Assembly: GCA_028274885.1 (NCBI GenBank)
Contig: JAQCMX010000169.1
Location: forward strand, 1-8,661
Direction: 5' to 3'
Origin: Haloarculaceae archaeon
GTDB taxonomy: Archaea > Halobacteriota > Halobacteria > Halobacteriales > Haloarculaceae
DNA length: 8,661 bases
Below the pieces are notes generated by a model. That model made no database searches, was not told where the DNA came from, and saw nothing but the letters and a program-made list of their open reading frames with translations. A program made the position numbers and the translations under genes. Every line of letters starts with the position of its first letter. Within the stretch, counting starts at the first letter, position 1. This document shows positions 1 to 5,096 of the stretch, piece after piece.

Positions 1-1079
1 CCGAGGAGGATCTGATCGCCTGTAATCTCCCGGCCGGCCTCCAGGGCCTGCATGAGACCTGCAGCGCGGGCGATGTGGACCGAACCGGTGTACCAGTTGC
101 CGACGTATCTGGAGATGGACAGCGTCGGTTCGACGGTCCGGGCGTACCACTCCTGGTAGTGGTCTGTCTCGCCCAGTTTCTCCGTGTAGGTTCTGATCGC
201 GTCGAAGTACGCCTCATCGTCGTCGAAGCTCTCCTCGCGGGGCTGGTGTCCGATTTCGGCGGCGAGTTGCTCTTCGATTTCGGTGTTCCGGATGCAGTGA
301 CGGTAGCCAAGCGCCGCAGCCTTCCGGACCATCCCAGGAAACGGAGTGTGAAACGGGATATACGCGAAATTATCCGGATGGGTGTCACCACCCGAGGCCT
401 GGAAATCCTCCAGTGCCTCGCGCATTCGTGCGAGGTACACCTGCATCGAGCGCTTGCCATCGACACTCGGGAACTGCTGGTTCGGCTTCAGGAAGTCAGT
501 CTCGTCGGCACTGCCAAACCCCTGTGCGTCGCTGTAGGCGACCAGATCAGGGTTCTCGTCGATGAGCATCGCGACCGCACCGGCACCCTGGGTCGCCTCG
601 CCGGGGTCGTCGCGGGCGTACAGCGCGGTATCGGTCGCGATCACGAGCGCCTTACGCCCGCGGTTGCGGCCCGCCTTGACCCAGTTGTACGCGTCGTCGA
701 GTGACTGTGTCCCCGAAATGCACGCAAACTTGCGTTCACCCTTGTTGGCGTGGTGGAAGTCGCCGTCATAGATCTGTTCGAGACAACCCGCGACGTACGT
801 CGAGAGGGGTTTGGACTTGTCGAAGGAACTTTCCGTGGCGACATCGATTCGACCGATGTCCTCGGGTCCCAGCCCCTTCCGCTCCAGTAGTCGGTGGGAA
901 GCGTTTGCTGCCATCGTGACGATGTCCTCGTAGGCGTCCGGAAACGAGGAGGCATGCAGCCCCAGCCCCTCCGTGTATTTGGCTGGATCCTCCTCCTGTG
1001 CAGGCGCGAACGTTTCCGCCAGATCAAGTTTGAGTTTTCCTGCCCATAGCTCGATACCGTCGATTCCAACCTCTGACAT
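1..1079 (-). CDS. hmgB: Hydroxymethylglutaryl-CoA synthase, 3' end cut off by window edge
   Basis: This enzyme condenses acetyl-CoA with acetoacetyl-CoA to HMG-CoA, the committed entry to the mevalonate pathway that supplies isoprenoid lipids in archaea. The reading frame stays open from ATG at 1079 to the left edge, giving 359 residues; the family is usually about 400-450 residues, so the last fifth is outside. Visible catalytic residues fit the thiolase-fold HMG-CoA synthase family: Glu83 in ATESSFDKSKP, the acyl-carrying Cys120 in KFACISGTQS, and His244 in YIPFHTPFPGMVRKA. The last visible residues (RAAGLMQALEAGREITGDQI) match the stretch just before the usual C-terminal glycine-rich GSG loop. 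The start MSEVGIDGIELW is supported by a TATA-like box 22-29 bases upstream, which implies a leaderless message. The next gene to the right, carA, is on the same strand 112 bases away. Its catalytic set is complete, so I expect it to be functional. Confidence 0.95.
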   Translation of the reverse strand, partial: MSEVGIDGIELWAGKLKLDLAETFAPAQEEDPAKYTEGLGLHASSFPDAYEDIVTMAANASHRLLERKGLGPEDIGRIDVATESSFDKSKPLSTYVAGCLEQIYDGDFHHANKGERKFACISGTQSLDDAYNWVKAGRNRGRKALVIATDTALYARDDPGEATQGAGAVAMLIDENPDLVAYSDAQGFGSADETDFLKPNQQFPSVDGKRSMQVYLARMREALEDFQASGGDTHPDNFAYIPFHTPFPGMVRKAAALGYRHCIRNTEIEEQLAAEIGHQPREESFDDDEAYFDAIRTYTEKLGETDHYQEWYARTVEPTLSISRYVGNWYTGSVHIARAAGLMQALEAGREITGDQILL

Positions 1080-1100
1080 ACGCTACTGTCTATCGAGGTG

Positions 1101-1108
1101 ATACAAAT
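1101..1108 (-). promoter_or_regulatory. TATA-like box for HMG-CoA synthase
   Basis: On the minus strand the sequence reads ATTTGTAT and ends 21 bases before the ATG at 1079. This is the spacing of an archaeal TATA box for a transcript starting at or next to the start codon. No Shine-Dalgarno sequence is needed or clear. Whether read-through from carA also contributes cannot be told. Confidence 0.5.
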
Positions 1109-1191
1109 CTCTGTCGACTAGTAGTTCGTCAATCGTCGAACAGTGTGGATCACCGCGGAGTAACCGGTGGGACCGTCGACGGCCGGCGGGC

Positions 1192-2241
1192 TCAGCCACC
1201 CTCGGCCAGTTCGATCACGTCGTCAAAAAAGCTCATAGAGTCGTGCGGACCCGGGTTGGCCTCGGGGTGGTACTGTCGTGTGATGATGGCCAGTTCGTCG
1301 TTTTCGAGCCCTTCCGGGGTGTCGTCGTTGACATTTCGCTGCGTGACAGTCAGTTTGTCACCCGGATCCGCGACAGTGTAGCCGTGATTTTGGGTCGTCA
1401 TAACGACCTGATCGGACCGCAGATCGCGGACAGGCTGATTGACGCCGCGGTGGCCAAACTCCATCTTTTCGGTGCGCCCACCGAGGGTGTTGGCCACGAC
1501 CTGCTGGCCCAGACAGATCCCGGCGAGCGGGAGTTTTCCGACGTACGTTTCGACAATCTCGCCGGCCTGTTCGAAGTTCTCCGGATCGCCAGGGCCATTA
1601 GAGATAAACAGCAGATCCGGATCGACGGCACTGATCTCGGCCGCACTCGCGTCGTAGGGGAGTTGGTGGACGACCGCACCGCGTTCGACCAGCGAGTCGA
1701 CAATCGAGCCTTTCGCACCACAGTCGACCAGTGCCACGTCGGGGCCTTTCCCCTCGGGATTGTGGACCGTTGGCTTCTGGACCGAAACCTGGGAACCGAT
1801 GTCGGTGTGAGCGGACATATGGGGACACCGCTCTAATTCGGTCAACGCGTCCTCGGGGGTCGCGTCCGGGCCAGCCGCGATCCCGGCCCGCATTGCTCCT
1901 TCATCGCGGATCTCTGTGACAATCTCGCGCGTGTCGAGGTGATCGACCGCCGGGATCTCCTCCTCACGGAGCCACTCGGCGACGTCCTCGGTCAGTTCGC
2001 GTGCGACGACGCCACGGGGGTGGACACGTTTTGACTCGAACCGCTCCTCTCGGACGCCGTAGTTCCCGATCAGTGGATACGAGAACGTGAGCAGTTGTTC
2101 CTCGTAGCTTGGATCTGTCAGGCTCTCCTCGTAGCCGGTGTAGGCAGTTGTGAACACGAGTTCGCCACGTGTCGTGCCCGGCGAGCGGGCGCGGGCATCC
2201 ACAACACGTTCGCCCTCGATCGCAACGTACGCATCAGTCAT
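1192..2241 (-). CDS. carA: Carbamoyl-phosphate synthase, small (glutaminase) subunit
   Basis: CarA hydrolyses glutamine and channels ammonia to CarB, which makes carbamoyl phosphate for pyrimidines and arginine. The 349 residues match the usual CarA length (about 350-380). The N-terminal CarA-specific domain (about residues 1-150) has ATG-proximal AYVAIEGERVVDA and FTTAYTGYEESLTDPSY, a typical CarA block. The C-terminal half is a class I glutamine amidotransferase: SNGPGDP at 214-220, the nucleophile Cys243 in GICLGQQ, TQNHGY near 283-288, and the triad His325 and Glu327 in QYHPEANPGPHDS. All catalytic residues are present. The start at 2241 follows a clear TATA-like box and has little or no leader. 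carB is not in this window. The gene is divergent from an Lrp/AsnC regulator, with 102 bases between the starts; regulation by it is an inference. Confidence 0.97.
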   Translation of the reverse strand: MTDAYVAIEGERVVDARARSPGTTRGELVFTTAYTGYEESLTDPSYEEQLLTFSYPLIGNYGVREERFESKRVHPRGVVARELTEDVAEWLREEEIPAVDHLDTREIVTEIRDEGAMRAGIAAGPDATPEDALTELERCPHMSAHTDIGSQVSVQKPTVHNPEGKGPDVALVDCGAKGSIVDSLVERGAVVHQLPYDASAAEISAVDPDLLFISNGPGDPENFEQAGEIVETYVGKLPLAGICLGQQVVANTLGGRTEKMEFGHRGVNQPVRDLRSDQVVMTTQNHGYTVADPGDKLTVTQRNVNDDTPEGLENDELAIITRQYHPEANPGPHDSMSFFDDVIELAEGG

Positions 2242-2266
2242 TACGAGATGCGTATGGAAGTTCGGG

Positions 2267-2274
2267 GTATAAGC
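2267..2274 (-). promoter_or_regulatory. TATA-like box for carA
   Basis: The minus strand reads GCTTATAC, ending 25 bases upstream of the carA ATG (2241). This is the standard position for a leaderless haloarchaeal promoter. The palindrome at 2294-2306 lies just upstream of it, a position where a bound regulator could help or block TBP/TFB. Confidence 0.6.
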
Positions 2275-2293
2275 GTTGCTTTCGAAGGTGAGT

Positions 2294-2306
2294 TACGAAA
2301 TTCGTA
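2294..2306. promoter_or_regulatory. Perfect 13-base palindrome in the carA / Lrp intergenic region, possible operator
   Basis: TACGAA-A-TTCGTA is a perfect inverted repeat with 6-base arms around one central A. It sits in the 102-base gap between the divergent carA and Lrp/AsnC-type genes, about 20 bases upstream of the carA TATA-like box and 37 bases before the regulator ATG. Lrp-family proteins bind short AT-richer palindromes, so this could be an autoregulatory or shared operator. The symmetry is seen directly; the binding protein is inferred. Confidence 0.45.
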
Positions 2307-2343
2307 GCGTTCAAGTGGCGGCCGGAGGAACGTACACACCTCG

Positions 2344-2757
2344 ATGGACGATCTCGATCAGGAGATTCTCAACATTCTGCGGCGGGACGCCCGGACGCCA
2401 TACACGGAGATCGCAGACAGGGTCGGTACCTCCGAGGGGACAATTCGAAACCGGGTCGAGCAACTGGTCGAATCCGGCGTAATCGAGCGATTCACCGTGG
2501 CGACCAGAACGGGAAACGTCCGTGCGATGGTCGAAGTCGGGGTCGACGTGAACGTCAACACCGCAGACCTCACCGACCGGATGGTCGAGTGGGAGGGCGT
2601 GGACTTCGTCTGGCAGGTCTCGGGCGAGGAAGACATCGTACTCGTGGCAGATGTGACAGACACTAGCGCGCTCAATGATCTGATAACGCTGGTACGTGAG
2701 CGGGACGAGGTCGTCTCGACGAAAACGCGCCTGATCCTGGAGGAGTGGCTTGGCTGA
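2344..2757 (+). CDS. Lrp/AsnC-family transcriptional regulator
   Basis: A 137-residue protein of the usual single-HTH Lrp/AsnC size. The N-terminal winged helix-turn-helix begins MDDLDQEILNILRRDARTPY, the family's signature opening. The turn and recognition helix follow at about 22-41 (TEIADRVGTSEGTIRNRVEQ), and then the wing (SGVIERFTV). From about residue 60 to 135 lies the RAM-type ligand-binding and dimerisation domain, with VSGEEDIVLVADV at 92-104 matching the conserved Gly-x-x-Asp turn, and a C-terminal strand STKTRLILEEW. Such proteins commonly sense amino acids and form octamers. It is divergent from carA, whose product uses glutamine, so carA is a natural candidate target. The start is fixed by the HTH. 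No good TATA box is seen at -26, and the GGAGG at 2324-2328 is 15 bases away, too far for a normal ribosome site, so its own promoter is unclear. Confidence 0.93.
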   Translation: MDDLDQEILNILRRDARTPYTEIADRVGTSEGTIRNRVEQLVESGVIERFTVATRTGNVRAMVEVGVDVNVNTADLTDRMVEWEGVDFVWQVSGEEDIVLVADVTDTSALNDLITLVRERDEVVSTKTRLILEEWLG

Positions 2758-2850
2758 GCGATCGCGAACCTCAACTGCGCAGCGAGGTGTGCGCTCGTGG
2801 CGAGGAGTGAAACGAAGAGGGTATCAACGGGGTTGCCGTTTGGGTGAACA

Positions 2851-3417
2851 ATGACCCACGGGCGTACGGAATCGGTGGACCACGAGAACGCAGGAGAGGA
2901 CGTGATCGCTGTGGACGGGGAGGACAACAAGCAGGGGGTAGTCAACCGACTAGAGGCACATACGGGCGAGGGGATCCGCCACCGGGCGTTCACGACACTT
3001 TTATTCGACGAGGAGGCACGAGTCCTGCTGGCCCAGCGCAGCCCCGACAAGCGCCTCTGGGACGCCCACTGGGATGGGACCGTCGCGTCTCATCCAGTCG
3101 AGGGACAGTCACAGATCGAGGCAGCAACCGTGCGCTTAGAGGAGGAACTCGGCATCACGCCGGACCAGTACAGCGACCTCCGTGTGACCGACCGGTTCGA
3201 GTACAAACGCCACTATATGAATGCGGGCGTCGAACACGAGGTTTGTGCTGTGTTGCAGGCAACACTGTCCGACAGCAGTCTGGATCCCGACCCGAAAGAG
3301 GTCGGCGGGATCATGTGGGCACCGTACGAGCGACTCCAGAGGAATCGCAAGTGGTACCGACAACTGCAGCTGTGTCCGTGGTTCGAGATTGCAATGCGGC
3401 GGGACAGCGACGACTGA
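2851..3417 (+). CDS. idi: Type 1 isopentenyl-diphosphate isomerase-like Nudix protein lacking the catalytic Cys
   Basis: Type 1 IDI interconverts IPP and DMAPP using a divalent metal and an acid/base Cys-Glu pair. The 188 residues fit the family (about 180-230). Metal ligands are recognisable: His37 and His44 in EAHTGEGIRHRAF, His81 in ASHPVEGQ, and Glu128 and Glu130 in GVEHEVCAV, matching E. coli H25, H32, H69, E114 and E116. RLEEELGI at 95-102 is the degenerate Nudix helix. The tryptophan-rich block LWDAHWDGTVASHP aligns with WPGVWTNSVCGHP of E. coli, but the catalytic Cys67 position is Ala79 (codon gcg at 3085). So it is either an altered isomerase or a repurposed Nudix protein. The start at 2851 is the first ATG in frame; a weak TATA-like gtatca lies at 2821-2826. 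The first 20 or so residues are acidic and low in complexity. It is convergent with the membrane protein at 3527-3949. Confidence 0.85.
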   Translation: MTHGRTESVDHENAGEDVIAVDGEDNKQGVVNRLEAHTGEGIRHRAFTTLLFDEEARVLLAQRSPDKRLWDAHWDGTVASHPVEGQSQIEAATVRLEEELGITPDQYSDLRVTDRFEYKRHYMNAGVEHEVCAVLQATLSDSSLDPDPKEVGGIMWAPYERLQRNRKWYRQLQLCPWFEIAMRRDSDD

Positions 3418-3526
3418 CCACACTAGCGAGGAGACAACTGCTGAGTTCTCGGAGGGTGCTCGTCAGTGTCGAGGGGGTGGCACGGCGAAGGGGAGTCGGG
3501 CTGTGGTGCCCTCCGCTGTCGGTTCA

Positions 3527-3949
3527 TTATTCCTCCGTCGAACGGGACCGGACGGCAGCCCAGATGGCTGTGGCGCCAAGCAACAGCGCCGGGATCATCG
3601 GCAAGGTGAGGTAGGCCTGGCGCCAGGAGAGACCGGTTGCCTCGAGCACCCACTGGGCCTCCCGTATGTACAGGATCGACCACGGAACGAAAAGGAAGGA
3701 AACGACGACGATACCCACGAGCAACCAGCCTCGCCAGTCGAACTGGTCCTGTGTGGGTGGGTTGTAGTGTGGCGGACGCGCCCCTTCTTCCGGTGTGTTG
3801 TCGCCTGTGTCGTCCGCTCGCTCCGGTCTGTGGCTCTGGTTAGATCGCTCACGTGCAGTGGTCTCGCGGTTCTCGTCCGGAACCGAGCGCCTGCTATCGC
3901 CGCCCCGACCGGCAGGGTGGGTCGTGTCGTCGCCAGAGGGTGCCGACAT
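3527..3949 (-). CDS. Small two-helix membrane protein, function unknown
   Basis: A 140-residue protein I do not recognise as a named family. Residues 1 to about 70 are hydrophilic and probably disordered, rich in Arg, Asp, Glu, Ser, Thr and Pro. Two hydrophobic segments follow at about 75-95 (WLLVGIVVVSFLFVPWSILY) and 112-133 (AYLTLPMIPALLLGATAIWA), joined by a short polar loop (REAQWVLEATGLSW); the end is RSRSTEE. The hydrophobic segments support coding in this frame, whereas the overlapping minus frame at 3595-3972 gives an Arg/Ser/Thr-rich shadow. The region just before the ATG contains GGGTG, a poor ribosome site, and no clear TATA box. The downstream neighbour on the opposite strand (isomerase-like gene) is convergent with 109 bases between the stops, so no operon is indicated. 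Two short helices and a cytoplasmic tail suggest a membrane-associated accessory protein, but this is inference. Confidence 0.75.
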   Translation of the reverse strand: MSAPSGDDTTHPAGRGGDSRRSVPDENRETTARERSNQSHRPERADDTGDNTPEEGARPPHYNPPTQDQFDWRGWLLVGIVVVSFLFVPWSILYIREAQWVLEATGLSWRQAYLTLPMIPALLLGATAIWAAVRSRSTEE

Positions 3950-4077
3950 GTCTTACACCCAGTTACGACCACTCGGGCAAAGCCTTCACGCTCTCGGACC
4001 GGGCCCAGACACCAGCGGGTGGATCGTCAACACCGCGTGTGGCTGGAGAGACAGAACGGTGAGGGACAGACGAACGG

Positions 4078-4082
4078 TTTTT
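4078..4082 (+). promoter_or_regulatory. T-rich promoter-like element before the TatD-like gene
   Basis: A run of five T in otherwise GC-rich sequence ends 25 bases before the ATG at 4108. The spacing fits a leaderless archaeal promoter, but the sequence is a weak TATA match. Confidence 0.3.
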
Positions 4083-4107
4083 GCGCCGGGGGCTCACACC
4101 GTGATGT

Positions 4108-4947
4108 ATGACCGACGGACCGATCCTCGACAACCACCTCCATCTCGATCCGGTCAACGGCCGGGGGGCCGAGGCTGCAGCGGAGTTCGCCAGGGCGGGT
4201 GGGACACACCTGCTCGTGTTGAACAAACCCTCCTGGGAACTGGTCGACAGCGTCGACAGTGTGGACGCCTTCCGGGAGGGGTTCGAACTGACCTGTGGGG
4301 TCGTCGAGGAGGCGACAGAGATCCTGGATGGCAGGGCCTGGCCGGTGCTTGGCGTGCATCCCGCACTCATCTCTCGGCTCGTCGACGATGGGTACACGCC
4401 GGAGGAGGCTCGCGAGTTCATGCAGGCAGGGCTCGAAGTGGCGGCGGAGTTCGTCGCGGACGGTCCGGGGCTTGCGATCAAATCCGGGCGACCGCACTAC
4501 GACGTCGACGAGGCGGTGTGGGAGGCGTCGAACGCGGTGATGAAACACGGGTTCGAACTGGCAGCGGAGACGGGATGTGCGATACAGCTCCACACCGAGG
4601 GCGGCGAAGACATGACCCAAGTTGCCACGTGGGCCGGCGAGCGGGGGCTGCCGGCCGAACAGGTGGTCCAGCACTTCTCGGGCGGACGCGTCCGGGGGCC
4701 GATTGCGAGTGTCGTCGGCTTCGAGGAGAACCTCGAGACGGCAGTCGAGACAACGGAGCCGTTTTTGATGGAGACCGATTACCTCGATGACCCCGACCGT
4801 CCTGGCGCAGTGCTGGGCCCCAAGACCGTCCCACGGCGGGTTACGTGGCTGCGCGATCAAGGCTTCGAGAATGCTGTCCGGACTGCCCACGTCGAGACGC
4901 CAGCACGCGTCTATGGGATCGATACCGAGGCGACCCTCGAGGGGTAA
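4108..4947 (+). CDS. TatD-like metal-dependent hydrolase (TIM barrel), archaeal subgroup
   Basis: A 279-residue amidohydrolase-superfamily protein related to TatD, probably the archaeal COG1099-type branch (from memory). Metal-site motifs in order: His10 and His12 in DNHLHLD after strand 1; His84 in LGVHPAL; His162 in IQLHTEGG; His189 in VVQHFSGG; Asp224 in METDYLDDP. TatD proteins normally have a bridging Glu in a GEIGLD-type motif; here the equivalent stretch is LAIKSGRPHYD with Lys125 (codon aaa at 4480) in the Glu place. A carboxylated Lys could serve as bridge, as in phosphotriesterase and urease, but that is inference. TatD relatives are known as 3'-5' exonucleases/DNases or deacylases; the substrate here is unknown. 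The start ATG is followed at once by strand 1 and the HxH motif, leaving no room for a later start. The protein has no signal peptide and is cytoplasmic. The next gene is 149 bases downstream with its own promoter. Confidence 0.88.
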   Translation: MTDGPILDNHLHLDPVNGRGAEAAAEFARAGGTHLLVLNKPSWELVDSVDSVDAFREGFELTCGVVEEATEILDGRAWPVLGVHPALISRLVDDGYTPEEAREFMQAGLEVAAEFVADGPGLAIKSGRPHYDVDEAVWEASNAVMKHGFELAAETGCAIQLHTEGGEDMTQVATWAGERGLPAEQVVQHFSGGRVRGPIASVVGFEENLETAVETTEPFLMETDYLDDPDRPGAVLGPKTVPRRVTWLRDQGFENAVRTAHVETPARVYGIDTEATLEG

Positions 4948-5066
4948 GCACCGATGGAGGGCAAAACAACCGACGTTTCGCTGAGAGACGCTGCTCATTG
5001 TTGAAATCTGTCTGTTAACTCCGCAGCCGAGTGCCAACTCAAAGAGCCGTTTCAGTCTACGCCATC

Positions 5067-5071
5067 TTATA
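5067..5071 (+). promoter_or_regulatory. TATA-like box for the beta-propeller gene
   Basis: TTATA within cttatagg ends 25 bases before ATG 5097. It directly abuts the upstream in-frame GTG (5073), so that GTG would lie inside or upstream of the transcript start. This box therefore decides the start in favour of ATG 5097 and a leaderless message. Confidence 0.6.
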
Positions 5072-5096
5072 GGTGACAGCAGACACAGAGGGAGTC

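Noticed and set aside
75..704. Long plus-strand open frame of 209 codons
   Set aside because: It lies antisense to HMG-CoA synthase, whose frame carries all the catalytic motifs. Long antisense frames are expected in GC-rich coding DNA.
2826..2840. Hairpin AACGG-GGTTG-CCGTT before the isomerase-like gene
   Set aside because: A 5-base stem with a 5-base loop is within chance for this sequence and has no supporting context.
2844..3614. Plus-strand open frame of 256 codons overlapping the isomerase-like gene
   Set aside because: It is an out-of-frame shadow; the isomerase frame has the Nudix and metal-ligand motifs.
3221..4111. Plus-strand open frame of 296 codons across the isomerase end and the membrane protein
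   Set aside because: Composition is Arg/Cys/Gly-rich with no domain, and it overlaps two better-supported genes in other frames.
4243..4266. Short repeat of gtcgacag-type units
   Set aside because: It encodes the VDSVDSVD stretch inside the TatD-like protein; two near copies in coding sequence are not a repeat element.
3795..4790. Plus-strand open frame of 331 codons over the TatD-like gene
   Set aside because: It is the frame-shifted shadow of the TatD-like gene, very rich in Arg and Gly, with no recognisable motif.
4027..5037. Minus-strand open frame of 336 codons
   Set aside because: It is antisense to the TatD-like gene, Arg/His/Cys-rich and unlike an acidic haloarchaeal protein.
5073..5096. 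GTG start eight codons upstream for the propeller gene
   Set aside because: It sits directly against the TATA-like box, so the transcript most likely begins at ATG 5097.
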